This document shows, piece after piece, positions 1 to 9,079 of a DNA stretch of 64,000 nucleotides. Source of the DNA: Muricoccus harenae. GTDB taxonomy: Bacteria > Pseudomonadota > Alphaproteobacteria > Acetobacterales > Acetobacteraceae. The notes beneath the pieces are model-generated. The model had not been told where the DNA came from. It saw only the letters and a program-made list of their open reading frames with translations, and made no database searches. Made by a program: the position numbers and the translations under genes. How positions within the stretch are numbered: position 1 is the first letter of the stretch; every line of letters begins with the position of its first letter. The stretch lies in the NCBI RefSeq assembly GCF_009848505.1, contig NZ_WWDL01000018.1:45562-109561 (forward strand), given 5' to 3'.

Positions 1-1110
1 TCCAACACCTGCCCCGTCGGCGTCTGCACGCAGGATGAGAAGCTGCGCGAGAAGTTCGAGGGCAGCCCGGAGAAGGTGATCTCCCTGTTTTCCTTCGTGG
101 CGGAGGAGGTGCGTGAGATCCTGGCCTCGCTCGGCTTCCGCAAGTTGGAAGACGTGATCGGGCGCACGGATCTGCTGAAGCAGGTGTCGCGCGGCGCGGA
201 GGACCTGGACGACCTCGACCTCAACCCGTTGCTGGTGCAGGCGGATGCGGGCGGGCATCCAGCCTACTGCACGCTCGAGGGGCGCAACGAGGTGCCCGAA
301 ACGCTGGATGCGGACATGATCCGCGATGCGGCGGCACTCTTCTCCCGCGGCGAGAAGATGCAGCTTCAGTACAACATCCAGAACACGCATCGGGCCATCG
401 GCACCAAGACTAGCTCGATGATCGTGCGGCAGTTCGGGATGTCCGGGCTTCAGCCGGGGCATCTGACGGTGCGGCTACGCGGCTCGGCGGGCCAGTCCCT
501 GGGCGCCTTCGGCGTGCGCGGGCTGAAGCTCGAAGTGCTGGGTGATGCCAATGACTATGTCGGCAAGGGGCTGTCGGGCGCGACCATCGTCGTGCGGCCG
601 GGGCCGAGCGCCAGCCTGGTCTGGGAGGAGAACACCATCGTCGGTAACACCGTGCTCTACGGCGCGACGGCGGGTGAGCTTTTCGCGGCGGGGCAGGGCG
701 GCGAGCGCTTCGCGGTGCGCAATTCCGGCGCCACCACGGTGGTGGAGGGCATCGGTGCCAATGGCTGCGAATACATGACCGGCGGCACCGTCGTGATCCT
801 GGGTGCGGTGGGCGACAATTTCGGCGCCGGCTTCACCGGCGGCCATGCCTTCGTCTGGGATGCGGACGGCACTTTCGAGCGCCGGATCAATCCGGACACC
901 CTGCTCTGGTCGCGACTGGGCTCGGCGCATTGGGAAGGCGTGCTGCGCGACCTGATCGCCCGCCATGCGCGGGAGACGGGCTCGCGGCTCGCGGCGCGCA
1001 TCCTGAACGACTGGCGTGTGGAGAGGGATGCCTTCTGGCATATTGTGCCGAAGGACTATGCCAAGTTGCTGCCGCAGCCGATGACGGACCGGTTGATGGC
1101 GGCCGAATAG
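1..1110 (+). CDS. gltB: Glutamate synthase (NADPH) large subunit, C-terminal part
   Basis: This is the last 369 residues of the large GOGAT subunit, which makes two glutamates from glutamine and 2-oxoglutarate; the frame is already open at base 1. Visible residues 3-10 read TCPVGVCT, holding the second and third cysteines of the family's 3Fe-4S cluster (C4 and C9 here). The rest is the glycine-rich right-handed beta-helix domain (about residues 110-290) that closes the protein, with repeated G-x-x-G turns such as GKGLSGATI and GANGCEYMTGG. The full enzyme is about 1,500 residues, so three quarters lies left of the window. The small subunit gltD is not downstream. It converges with the next gene. 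Confidence 0.95.
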   Translation, partial: SNTCPVGVCTQDEKLREKFEGSPEKVISLFSFVAEEVREILASLGFRKLEDVIGRTDLLKQVSRGAEDLDDLDLNPLLVQADAGGHPAYCTLEGRNEVPETLDADMIRDAAALFSRGEKMQLQYNIQNTHRAIGTKTSSMIVRQFGMSGLQPGHLTVRLRGSAGQSLGAFGVRGLKLEVLGDANDYVGKGLSGATIVVRPGPSASLVWEENTIVGNTVLYGATAGELFAAGQGGERFAVRNSGATTVVEGIGANGCEYMTGGTVVILGAVGDNFGAGFTGGHAFVWDADGTFERRINPDTLLWSRLGSAHWEGVLRDLIARHARETGSRLAARILNDWRVERDAFWHIVPKDYAKLLPQPMTDRLMAAE

Positions 1111-1132
1111 GGCTTCCTGGCCGCCGCCCTGG

Positions 1133-1831
1133 TTACGCGGCGGCCGGATTGCCTCCGGGCTTGGCGGCATAGGTGAAGTTGCCGCTGCCGTCATAGGGCC
1201 AGTGCAGGACGTAGCGGCCGTAATAGGCCTGGCAGGCCGCCATGCCGTCGAGATAGGTGGCCTCACCTTCGCGGAAGGCGGCGAAGCGGGTTTCGGCTGT
1301 CACGCCGGGGTGCTTCTTGCCGATGGGCGGCGTGAAGTCGTCCTGCGCGCCGTGCTGCAGCTTGCTGCGCAGCACGGTGTTGAGCAGGCGCACGGCATCC
1401 CGCGCGGCCTTGCTCCAGGCGCCGCGTTCGGCGCCGGGGGTGAGGGCCGAGGCGAAGAGTTTTTCATAGCCGCCCGGGCCCTTCCGCCACAGGCTCATCA
1501 GGTCATAGTCGGAGACGAACATGCGGCCGGTCTCCGGATGGACGCCGATGCCGCTTTCGCCGGACTTGACGGTGCGGCCGGCGCTGTCATGGCCATCGGC
1601 CCAGCGCTTGGGCGGCAATTCGCCCTGGAAGGCGACGGCGCCGCGCTTGGGGCAGCGCATCACCACTAGCAGCCCCTGCCTCCGGGTCACCAGACGGAAG
1701 GCTGCCACGTCCTCGGGAGCCAGGTCGCTCCGCTTGGCGAAGCGCAGGTCATCGTCGCCCACCCCGGCACGGCCGGCATCGCGCAACCTCGCGAAGACGG
1801 CGGCTTCGGCGATGGAGACTTTGAGGGTCAT
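1133..1831 (-). CDS. Small protein with edema factor/ExoY-like adenylyl cyclase motifs
   Basis: A 232-residue cytosolic-looking protein with no signal peptide or membrane segment. In order it carries R59 in VVMRCPKR, K75 in LPPKRW, D108 and D110 in SDYDL, and H160 in LQHGAQDDF. Anthrax edema factor, CyaA and ExoY have the same order: an arginine about 17 residues before a P-x-K lysine, the metal-binding DYDL aspartates, and a histidine in an N/QHG motif. The asparagine six residues after that histidine in edema factor is F166 here, and the switch regions are missing, so activity is uncertain. The ATG follows GGAG at a good distance. The assignment rests on motif spacing read by eye. It could be a degenerate or regulatory member of the fold. 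Confidence 0.5.
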   Translation of the reverse strand: MTLKVSIAEAAVFARLRDAGRAGVGDDDLRFAKRSDLAPEDVAAFRLVTRRQGLLVVMRCPKRGAVAFQGELPPKRWADGHDSAGRTVKSGESGIGVHPETGRMFVSDYDLMSLWRKGPGGYEKLFASALTPGAERGAWSKAARDAVRLLNTVLRSKLQHGAQDDFTPPIGKKHPGVTAETRFAAFREGEATYLDGMAACQAYYGRYVLHWPYDGSGNFTYAAKPGGNPAAA

Positions 1832-1919
1832 GATCGTTTCTCCTTCAGACCATATTAGCCTTGCGCAATGCGGGCGCCAACGCTTGCGCGGGCCGACAGG
1901 GCTGGCATAAGCCGCCGCC

Positions 1920-2588
1920 GTGCGTATCCTCCATCACCTCCCGCTCTCCCCCGCCTGCCGAAAGGTGCGCCTGGCGCTTCATGAGAAGCGTATCCCCTTC
2001 GAGCTGCATGCGGAGCGGATCTGGGAGCGCCGGGAAGAGTTCCTGGCGATGAATCCCGCCTGCACCGTGCCGGTGCTGGAGGAGGAGAACGGGCTGGTCG
2101 TCGCGGACAGCTACGCGATCTGCGAGTATCTCGACGAGGCCTATCCCGATATGCCGCTGCTCGGCCGCACCCATGCGGAGCGGGCCGAGGTGCGGCGGCT
2201 GGTCGCCTGGTTCGATGACAAGTTCGAGCGCGAGGTGACGCGCAACCTGTATTACGAGAAGCAGCTGAAGCGCGTTCTTGGCCGCGGCAACCCAGATGCG
2301 GGGGCACTGCGCGCCGGCTATGCCAATATCAAGCCGCATCTGGAATATATCGGCTGGCTGGCCGAGACGCGGGCCTGGCTGGCGGGCGGGCAGATCTCGC
2401 TGGCCGACCTTGCCGCGGCGGCGCATCTCTCCTGCCTGGATTATATCGGCGATGTCGATTGGTCGCTGAATGATGCGGTGAAGGACTGGTATGCGCGGGT
2501 GAAGTCGCGCCCGGCCTTTCGCTCGATTCTGGCGGACCGGGTCAGCGGGCAAACGCCGCCGGCACATTACGCCGACCTGGATTTTTAG
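1920..2588 (+). CDS. Glutathione S-transferase family protein
   Basis: A 222-residue GST with a GTG start. The thioredoxin-like N-domain begins with a SPACRKVRLAL helix start (S10, C13), followed by VPVL with the cis-proline P51 and the D63-S64 pair that holds the gamma-glutamyl group of glutathione. The all-helical C-domain starts near residue 85 and includes the usual N-capping segment ISLADLAAAAHL. Such enzymes conjugate or isomerise electrophiles using glutathione; the substrate cannot be told from sequence. It is divergent from the cyclase-like gene, with 88 bp between them. Confidence 0.88.
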   Translation: MRILHHLPLSPACRKVRLALHEKRIPFELHAERIWERREEFLAMNPACTVPVLEEENGLVVADSYAICEYLDEAYPDMPLLGRTHAERAEVRRLVAWFDDKFEREVTRNLYYEKQLKRVLGRGNPDAGALRAGYANIKPHLEYIGWLAETRAWLAGGQISLADLAAAAHLSCLDYIGDVDWSLNDAVKDWYARVKSRPAFRSILADRVSGQTPPAHYADLDF

Positions 2589-2597
2589 GAGCGGGCT

Positions 2598-3446
2598 TCA
2601 GCGCCGCGCGGGGCCGGCTGCGTTCAAGGCCAGGTTCTGCTCGGCCAGGTCGGCGGCCGGGCTGTCGGGGCTGCTGGCGATTACGCTTTCCCAATCCGCG
2701 CGCGCCCCGGCCGCATCGCCTTGGAGCTGGCGGAGGATGCCGCGTTCCAGCAGCGCCTCAGGGCTGCCGGGCTCGATCCCAAGGGCGTGCTCGATGTCGC
2801 GCAGGGCTTCCTGCGGGCGTTCCAGATGGCGGAGGGCGGCGGCGCGGAAGACCCAGGCCTCGGCGCGCTGCGCGTCCTGGGCCAGCGCGAGGTCGGTGTC
2901 GGCCAGGGCATCGGCGAAGCGGCCGAGCATGCCGGCGGCGATGGCACGGTCCACCAGCAGCTCCGGGTCGTTCGGTGTCAGCGCCAAAGCGAGGGTGAAG
3001 GCGCCATGGGCGTTGATGGCCCGCCCCGCGACCATCCAGGCTTGGCCCGCTTGGCCGAAGACGGCGGCGCGGGCGCCGGGGCTGGCGGCGGCACGGGCGG
3101 CCAGGCTCTCCAGCCGCGAGGCGGCGCGTTCCGGCTCGCCCAGGGCCAGCAGCGCCAGGGCGGAGCAATGGCGGGCGCCGTCGCCGCCATCCCGCGCCTC
3201 CCAGGCCTCGGCATAGCTCAGCGCGCCCTGCGCGTCGTCGCGCAGCTTGCCGAGGCATTCCTCGTATTCGGGGCTGTCCGCCACGCGAGGGGGTTCGGGC
3301 GGAAGGGGGAGGACCTCCTCGGCCGCCTCGGGCACCGGGATGGGGGCGGCGGTTTCGGGCTGCGTCCACCACCAGGCGCCGCCCAGCGTAATGGCCAGCA
3401 CGACGACGATGACGCCGGGCAGGACTGTGCGGGGAGCGATTCGCAT
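2598..3446 (-). CDS. Membrane-anchored TPR-repeat protein
   Basis: A 282-residue protein read from the ATG at 3446. A short basic N-terminus is followed by one hydrophobic segment (about residues 8-26, ending in three tryptophans), a proline-rich linker, then an alanine-rich helical domain. Residues about 140-270 show TPR-like helix pairs with the usual A/G at position 8 and P at the end (for example LALTPNDPELLVDRAIAAGMLGRF written as consecutive repeats). It is likely anchored in the inner membrane with the TPR part in the periplasm and probably mediates protein contacts. The open frame extends further upstream but overlaps the divergent neighbour; no clear ribosome site fixes the start. 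Confidence 0.7.
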   Translation of the reverse strand: MRIAPRTVLPGVIVVVLAITLGGAWWWTQPETAAPIPVPEAAEEVLPLPPEPPRVADSPEYEECLGKLRDDAQGALSYAEAWEARDGGDGARHCSALALLALGEPERAASRLESLAARAAASPGARAAVFGQAGQAWMVAGRAINAHGAFTLALALTPNDPELLVDRAIAAGMLGRFADALADTDLALAQDAQRAEAWVFRAAALRHLERPQEALRDIEHALGIEPGSPEALLERGILRQLQGDAAGARADWESVIASSPDSPAADLAEQNLALNAAGPARR

Positions 3447-3492
3447 CGGAGGCAATCTAGCGACGCAAGGGCAGAGCCGCCATGGATGCGGG

Positions 3493-4341
3493 ATGGACCG
3501 GCATCTCCTCCTCATCGGGCTTGGCTTCAGCGGCGTCGCCATCGCGCGGGAGGCGCTGGCGCGGGGGTGGCGCGTTACGGCCACGGCGCGCGAACCGAGG
3601 CGGGTGGCGGCGCCCATGGGGGTGCGGGTGCTGCCTTTCGCGGAGGCAGGGCAGTCCGTGCGGGAGGCGACGCATCTTGTCGCCACGGCGCCGCCGGGCG
3701 AGGCGGGGGATCCGGTCTTCGCGGCGCATGGTGCGGCGCTGCGCGACGGAGCGCTGCGCTGGGCCGGCTATCTTTCGACGACCGGGGTTTACGGCGATCA
3801 CGGCGGCGGCTGGGTGGATGAGGCGACGGAGCCGGCGCCGGCCCAGCCGCGCTCCATCCGGCGGAGGGCGGCGGAGCGGCAATGGGAGGAGCTGGCCGGC
3901 GGTGTTTCCGTGGACCTGTTCCGTTGCGCGGGGATCTACGGACCAGGGCGCAGCGTGCTGGACGAGCTGCGGGCCGGGCGGGCGCGGCGGGTGATCCGGC
4001 CGGGGCATGTGTTCGGGCGGATCCATCGGGACGATATCGCCCGGGCCGTTCTGACAGCGGCTGAGGCGCCGGCATCGGGGGTGCGGGTGCTGCATCTGGC
4101 CGATGACGAGCCGGCGGAAAGCGCCGTGGTGACGGAAGGGGCGGCGCGGATGCTGGGGATGGAGCCGCCGCCCGCGATCCCCTTCGAGGAGGCGCGGGCG
4201 GGGATGTCCCCAATGGCGCTTTCCTTCTGGGCGGAGGACCGGCGGATCGCCAATGCCCGGACCAAGGCCGCGCTTGGAATCGCCTGGCGCTATCCAAGCT
4301 GGCGCGACGGGCTGGCCGCAATCCTGGCGGAGGGCGGCTGA
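3493..4341 (+). CDS. NAD(P)-binding SDR/epimerase-like protein (YeeZ type)
   Basis: A 282-residue Rossmann protein. The nucleotide loop is at residues 8-14 (IGLGFSG, G-x-G-x-x-G) followed by a strand ending in R for NADP preference. A later segment, LSTTGVYGDHGGG, matches the S/T-S-V-Y-G site of extended and atypical SDRs, and RCAGIYGPGR and HRDDIARAV match the family's middle and C-terminal parts. The catalytic Y-x-x-x-K lysine is not obvious, as in the atypical YeeZ-like group, so this may bind NAD(P) without being an epimerase. The ATG at 3493 sits directly before the Rossmann strand. It is divergent from the TPR gene with a 46-bp gap. Confidence 0.75.
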   Translation: MDRHLLLIGLGFSGVAIAREALARGWRVTATAREPRRVAAPMGVRVLPFAEAGQSVREATHLVATAPPGEAGDPVFAAHGAALRDGALRWAGYLSTTGVYGDHGGGWVDEATEPAPAQPRSIRRRAAERQWEELAGGVSVDLFRCAGIYGPGRSVLDELRAGRARRVIRPGHVFGRIHRDDIARAVLTAAEAPASGVRVLHLADDEPAESAVVTEGAARMLGMEPPPAIPFEEARAGMSPMALSFWAEDRRIANARTKAALGIAWRYPSWRDGLAAILAEGG

Positions 4342-4429
4342 GCCGCACTCACCCTGCCGCCCGGCCGGGCAGAAACCCCCGGTGCCGGGCCGGCGTTGGC
4401 CGTCCGCCTCTGTCAGGAAGAACCACGCC

Positions 4430-5326
4430 ATGCGCCTCGACGGTCCGGAAAGCCAGAATGTCGAGGATCGCCGTGGCGGAGGTGGCTTCGGCGGTTTCGG
4501 TGGCGGCGGCCGGCGCGGCGGCGGGATCGCCGTAGGTGGGATAGGCGGGGTGGTGCTGCTGGTGGTGGCGCTGCTCTTCGGGGTCGATCCTTCGGTGCTG
4601 CTGGGCGGAGGCGAGATGGAGCCCCGGCCGGCGCCGCAGGAGCGGCGATTCGATCAGGGCCAAGGCCAGGCGCGGGCGCCGCAGCAGGCGGATCGCAGCG
4701 AGGATGCCGGGCGGCGCTTCATCGCACAGGTGCTGGGCGAGACGGAGCAGGTTTGGAACCAGCAGTTCCGCCAGCTGGGACGGCAGTATGAAGAACCGGT
4801 GCTGGTGCTGTTCTCAGGCGCCACGCAATCGGGCTGCGGCGCGGCCCAGGCGCAGACGGGGCCCTTCTACTGCCCGAACGACCAACGTGTTTACATCGAC
4901 CTAGAATTCATGGCGCGGCTGCAGCAGCAGCTGGGGGCCACGGGGGATTTCGCCGCGGCCTATATCGTCGCGCATGAGGTCGGGCATCACGTGCAGAACC
5001 TGCTTGGCGTGCTGCCGCGGGTGCAGCAACTACAGGCGCGGGCCTCGGCGGCGGAGCGCAACCAGTTGCAGGTGCGGGTGGAGTTGCAGGCGGATTGCCT
5101 GGCCGGGATGTGGGCGAACCAGGCGCAGCGGGCGCGGAACATCCTGGAGCAGGGCGATATCGAGGAGGGGCTGAACGCCGCCGCCGCGGTGGGCGACGAC
5201 CGGGTGACCGGCGGGCGCATTCGGCCAGAAAGCTTCACCCATGGCAGCGCGCAGCAGCGCACGCGCTGGTTCCGGCGCGGGCTGGAGAGCGGCGACATTC
5301 GCCAGTGCGACACTTTCGAGGGATAG
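4430..5326 (+). CDS. ypfJ: YpfJ-family neutral zinc metallopeptidase
   Basis: A 298-residue membrane-anchored putative zinc peptidase. A glycine/arginine-rich cytoplasmic tail (residues 12-32) leads into one membrane segment (about 33-51), a proline/glutamine linker, then the peptidase domain. H182-E183-V184-G185-H186-H187 is the HExxH zinc site, and ELQADCLAG further on supplies the third-ligand region typical of the family. C136 and C148 flank the substrate-binding region and may form a disulfide. RBS GGAAG lies before the ATG at 4430. The YpfJ family is widespread, but its substrate is not established. Confidence 0.9.
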   Translation: MRLDGPESQNVEDRRGGGGFGGFGGGGRRGGGIAVGGIGGVVLLVVALLFGVDPSVLLGGGEMEPRPAPQERRFDQGQGQARAPQQADRSEDAGRRFIAQVLGETEQVWNQQFRQLGRQYEEPVLVLFSGATQSGCGAAQAQTGPFYCPNDQRVYIDLEFMARLQQQLGATGDFAAAYIVAHEVGHHVQNLLGVLPRVQQLQARASAAERNQLQVRVELQADCLAGMWANQAQRARNILEQGDIEEGLNAAAAVGDDRVTGGRIRPESFTHGSAQQRTRWFRRGLESGDIRQCDTFEG

Positions 5327-5394
5327 CCTTGCTGAGTCAGGCATGGCCGAGCGGGGTCTGGTCAGGCGTCGGTTAGGCAGGGTCTACTGGCGGC

Positions 5395-6855
5395 ATGCCG
5401 AAGATCGCCGTCGCCCGTCTCTGGTTCGAGGGGAATTCCTTCACGCCCATCCCAACCGGGATGGATGCCTTCCTCTCCCGTGAGTGGATCGCGGGTGAGG
5501 AGGTTCTCGGTCGCTATGCCGGGACCGCCATGGAGATGGGGGCGGTCGCGTCCTTCCTGGCAAAGCATCCGGGCTGGTCCGCGACGGTGTTGCGCTGCGC
5601 GAGCGCCCAGCCCGGCGGGCCGATGACGGATGAGGTGTTCGAGGCCTGGATGGGGGAGGTGATGCCGGCGCTGCGGGCGGGCGGCTTCGACGGGGTGTAT
5701 CTGTCGCTGCACGGGGCCTGCGTCACGGAATCCGATCCTGAGGCAGATTTGACCATCCTGCGGGCGGTGCGGTCAGCGGTGGGGCGGGACGTGCCGGTGA
5801 CGGCCTCCTTCGATTTCCATGCGAACATGGCGGAGGAGGCGGCCACGCTGCTCGATGGCGCGAGCGCCTATCGCACCTATCCACATGTGGACATGGACGT
5901 GGCCGGAGCCCGGGCGCTGGACATGCTGGAGCGGCGGATCGGCGGTGGTGCCGTGCTGCATGGGGCGGTGGCGAAGCGGCCCTTTGTCCTGCAGTCGCTG
6001 AACATGCGTTCGGCCGAGGGGCCGATGGCCGAGGTCTGGGCGCTGGCGGCGGAGCTGGAGGAAGGGGCGGTTTGCGAAGCCTTTCCCTTCGGCGGCTTCG
6101 CCTGGGGGGACAGCCCGCATGCAGGGCCCTCGGGCATGGCCTGGGCCTCGGATGCCGGGGCTGTGCGGGCTGCGGCGGAGCGGATCGCGGCGGCGATCGA
6201 GGCGCGGCGGGGGCGGTTCGCCGTTTTCTCGCCCTCGCCGGAGGAAGGCCTGGCGCTGGCCCTGAAAGGGCCGCCCGGCCTCGTGGCGCTGCTGGACCCG
6301 GCGGATAATCCGTTCTCCGGCGGGATCGCGGATACGCCCGGGCTGCTGCGGGTTCTTGTGCAGAACCCGCCGCCGGTGCCGACGGTGTTCGCCTTCCTGA
6401 ACGATCCGGCGGCCGTGCAGGCCGCGGCTTCTGCCGGGGTGGGCGGGCGCCTCGAGCGGGCCCTGGCCGCGCAGGTGACGGAGGCCTTCGGTCCGCCGGT
6501 GCCCTTCTCGGGGGTGGTGGAGCGGCTGACGGATGGGCGCTTCGTGAATGAGGGGCCGATGGAGCGGGGGGCGCCGGTCGATCTCGGGCCGACGGCGGTG
6601 CTGCGGTCGGACGCGCTGCGGGTAATCGTGACGACGAAGAAGGAGGCGGCGGTGGATCCGGCCTTCTTCTCGCTGCATGGGATCGACTTGGGCGCCACGC
6701 GGCTGATGGCGAATAAGGGGAAAAACCATTTCCGCGCCGCCTTCGCCGAGCGGTGCTCGATGATCTTGGAATGCGACTGCCCCGGTCCCGCCTCACTGGA
6801 CCTCGCCGCGCTTCCCTTCCGCCACGTCCCGAAGGCTTGGCTTCAGCCCGGCTGA
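5395..6855 (+). CDS. M81 family metallopeptidase (MlrC-like)
   Basis: A 486-residue protein of the MlrC/DUF1485 family, named for the microcystin-degrading peptidase of Sphingomonas. The N-terminus reads KIAVARLWFEGNSF (residues 3-16), and the probable metal site is made by SLHGA (H106), SFDFHAN (D140, H142) and YPHVDM (H164, D166). The C-terminal MlrC domain starts near residue 300 and ends with an aromatic/GKNHF stretch. The length is normal for the family. Most members outside Sphingomonas have unknown peptide or amide substrates, and linkage to Bug receptor genes, as here, is common. It converges with the Bug gene. Confidence 0.88.
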   Translation: MPKIAVARLWFEGNSFTPIPTGMDAFLSREWIAGEEVLGRYAGTAMEMGAVASFLAKHPGWSATVLRCASAQPGGPMTDEVFEAWMGEVMPALRAGGFDGVYLSLHGACVTESDPEADLTILRAVRSAVGRDVPVTASFDFHANMAEEAATLLDGASAYRTYPHVDMDVAGARALDMLERRIGGGAVLHGAVAKRPFVLQSLNMRSAEGPMAEVWALAAELEEGAVCEAFPFGGFAWGDSPHAGPSGMAWASDAGAVRAAAERIAAAIEARRGRFAVFSPSPEEGLALALKGPPGLVALLDPADNPFSGGIADTPGLLRVLVQNPPPVPTVFAFLNDPAAVQAAASAGVGGRLERALAAQVTEAFGPPVPFSGVVERLTDGRFVNEGPMERGAPVDLGPTAVLRSDALRVIVTTKKEAAVDPAFFSLHGIDLGATRLMANKGKNHFRAAFAERCSMILECDCPGPASLDLAALPFRHVPKAWLQPG

Positions 6856-6872
6856 AGGGAGCGGCGGCGGAT

Positions 6873-7886
6873 TCAGTCCGCCCTTGCGCCCGTCTCGCGG
6901 ATCAGCGCGCCCCAGCGCCGGCTTTCCTCCGCCTGGAAGTTGCCCAGCGCCTCGGGCGTGCCGGGCCGAACCTCGAAGCCCGCCGCGACGAGGCGGTCGC
7001 GCACCTCCGGCATGGCGAGGATGCGGACGACCTCCGTGTTGAGGCGGGCCACGGCGGGGCGGGGCGTGCCTGCCCGGGTGTAGAGGCCGGTCCAGATGGC
7101 ACTATCGAGGCCCGGATAGCCGCCCTCGGCGGTGGTGGGGACCTCGGGCACCACGGACATGCGGGTGGGATTCATCACGGCGACGGCGGAGAGGGGACCG
7201 CCGCGGAGCTGGCCGAGGACATCGGCGACCGAGGGGAACATGAGCTGGATCAGCCCTGCCGTCAGGTCGTTCAGCGCCGGGCCCTGGCCACGATAGGGAA
7301 CATGGGTGAGCGTCACGCCCGTGCTGCGGGCGAAGAGCGCGCCGGCCAGATGGGTGGGGGAGCCGCTGCCGGAGGAGCCGTAAGTGGCGGGCTGCGGCAT
7401 GGCCTTCAGGGCGGCGACGAGGCCGGGCAGGCTGCGGTCCTGCAGCCAGGCGCCGGCAACCACCGCCTGCGGGTAGTAGGTGACCAGGGAGATGGGGGCG
7501 AGGTCCTTCTCCGGGTCATAGGCTAGGTTCGAATAGAGGAACTGGTTAGCCGACTGGGTTCCGGTCGTGGCCATGAAGAGGGTGTGGCCGTCGGGTGCGG
7601 AGCGGGCGACCTCGACCGCGCCGATGCTGCCGCCAGCGCCAGGGCGGTTCTCGATCACCACGGGCTGGCCGAGGGCGGGGGAGAGGTGTTGGGCGATCAT
7701 CCGCGCCTGGACATCGGCGCTGCCGCCGGGCGGGAAGGGGACCACGATGCGGACCGGGCGGCTTGGGGCCCAGCCGGCTTCGCCGGCGCCGGGTCGGGTG
7801 CTCGGCTGGGCACGGGCAAGGCGCGGAAAGCCGAGGGACACCAGGGCGCCGCCGAGGAGGAGGCTGCGTCGGATGGAGGCGGTCAT
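6873..7886 (-). CDS. Bug-family (TctC-type) tripartite tricarboxylate transporter substrate-binding protein
   Basis: A 337-residue periplasmic solute receptor. The N-terminus has a twin-arginine-like signal (RRSLLLGG) ending at ARAQ. Typical Bug motifs follow: VRIVVPFPPGG-SADV near residue 46, VIENRPGAGGSIG near 77 and THVPYRGQGPALNDL near 190. Bug receptors close over small carboxylates and hand them to TctAB membrane partners. No tctA or tctB gene is in the window, so this is one of the many orphan receptors of this group. The start overlaps the stop of the upstream hydrolase by 4 nt (ATGA), so the two are co-transcribed. Confidence 0.92.
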   Translation of the reverse strand: MTASIRRSLLLGGALVSLGFPRLARAQPSTRPGAGEAGWAPSRPVRIVVPFPPGGSADVQARMIAQHLSPALGQPVVIENRPGAGGSIGAVEVARSAPDGHTLFMATTGTQSANQFLYSNLAYDPEKDLAPISLVTYYPQAVVAGAWLQDRSLPGLVAALKAMPQPATYGSSGSGSPTHLAGALFARSTGVTLTHVPYRGQGPALNDLTAGLIQLMFPSVADVLGQLRGGPLSAVAVMNPTRMSVVPEVPTTAEGGYPGLDSAIWTGLYTRAGTPRPAVARLNTEVVRILAMPEVRDRLVAAGFEVRPGTPEALGNFQAEESRRWGALIRETGARAD

Positions 7887-8680
7887 GCGCGGCTGACCTC
7901 GCGGAAGAAGGGGAGGGCGATCTCGTCGAAGAGGGCCGGTTCGGTGCGGGAGAAGGCGTGGCCGCCGCGCGGCGGGTAGATGGCCGTCGCGCCAGGAATC
8001 AGCTGGGCCATTTCCTCGGAGAAGTAGCGGGGGGTGAGGATGTCGTCCTCCGTGCAGAGGATGCGGACGGGGATGTCCAGGCGGCCGTATTCGGCACGGC
8101 GGTCGAAGGCGAGGATGGCGTCGAGCCGGCTGCCCTGCACCGCGGCGCTGCCGAGCGAGGCGGCGGCCGCTGCCTCCTCCGCGGCAATGCGGGCGTCGTT
8201 CGCGTTGATCCAGTAGGGCGGGTAGAGCAGCAGGGTGGTGTAGCGCGCATAGGCGTCCATCCCCACGCGCTCCATGAGCATGCGACGCAGGCCGAGCACG
8301 CGGTGGCGATAGGCGTCGCCGCAGGTGGTGCTGGCATAAATCATCAGCGAGGCGATGCGGGAGGGGTGGTCCAGTGCGGTGGCCGTGCCGATGGCGCCGC
8401 CCGTGGAGTGCCCGAGTAGATGCACACGGTCGAGGCCGGCGGCATCGAGGATTGCGACCAGGTCTGCCGACATCTGTTCGACGGAGGCGACCGGCACGCG
8501 GGAGGATTGGCCGGTGCCGCGCTGGTCAAAGATGAGGGTGGTAAATTCCTGCGCGTAGCGCGCGACCTGCGGCGCCCACCAGCTGCTCGTGCCGCCGAGG
8601 CCGGAGGCGAGCACGAGTGGCGGGCCAGAGCCGTGAACTTCGTAGTAGAGGTCGCATTCGTCACGATGGGCGAAGGGCAT
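7883..8680 (-). CDS. Alpha/beta-fold hydrolase
   Basis: A 265-residue hydrolase read from the ATG that begins MPFAHRDE. The nucleophile elbow is GHSTGG with S92; the acid is in CTEDDILTP and the histidine in GGHAFSR near the C-terminus. The oxyanion region is GLGGTSSWW, and FDQRGTGQS resembles 3-oxoadipate enol-lactonase and RutD relatives. It is the first gene of a two-gene operon with the Bug receptor, suggesting that it acts on an ester, lactone or amide linked to the imported compound (inference). A longer reading frame starts at 8731 but adds residues outside the conserved fold. Confidence 0.88.
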   Translation of the reverse strand: MPFAHRDECDLYYEVHGSGPPLVLASGLGGTSSWWAPQVARYAQEFTTLIFDQRGTGQSSRVPVASVEQMSADLVAILDAAGLDRVHLLGHSTGGAIGTATALDHPSRIASLMIYASTTCGDAYRHRVLGLRRMLMERVGMDAYARYTTLLLYPPYWINANDARIAAEEAAAAASLGSAAVQGSRLDAILAFDRRAEYGRLDIPVRILCTEDDILTPRYFSEEMAQLIPGATAIYPPRGGHAFSRTEPALFDEIALPFFREVSRA

Positions 8681-9079
8681 GTAGGGCCTGGTGGCTTGTT
8701 CGGACCGCGGAGTTTGCAGGAAGCGGGCCAAGTTTCGAGGTGGATTCGGAAATGGGCGACAAGAGCCGGGTCAGCCAACGCGAAAGTGCTGGAGGGGCAC
8801 TCGCCGAAAGGGTGTAAATGCCCGAATTCCGCCACGATTAACGCATCATTTCGAAACCGAAATTCTGTCGTTCACAGCTGCGTGGCTTTACGAGAGTTCA
8901 GTCGGCAGGCACCGTATCCGACGCTCGGGGTAGTCGACGCTCACGGGAGGAAGAATGTAATCTCCGGATCAGTGTCAACGCTGACGGAATTCCGCTGCAC
9001 CTTCTCCGTGCTCCTATGCACAGGGAATGCGTCGCTGAGGTCCCGTCCCCATTGCAGGCTTGAGGAACGCAGCAGACTG
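8681..9079. other. 399-nt gap between the hydrolase and the small tandem genes
   Basis: No convincing gene is visible here. The stretch is less GC-rich than its surroundings (around 8820-9060) and must hold the promoters of the minus-strand hydrolase operon and the plus-strand small gene. A GGAAT-N16-CGTG pair (8986-8990 and 9007-9010) is one mismatch per element from the EcfG general-stress promoter consensus and points at the 9080 gene; this is weak on its own. Confidence 0.4.

Noticed and set aside
8420..9079. Long upstream extension of the 71-residue small gene
   Set aside because: Runs antisense through the alpha/beta hydrolase; the paralogue alignment fixes the start at 9080.
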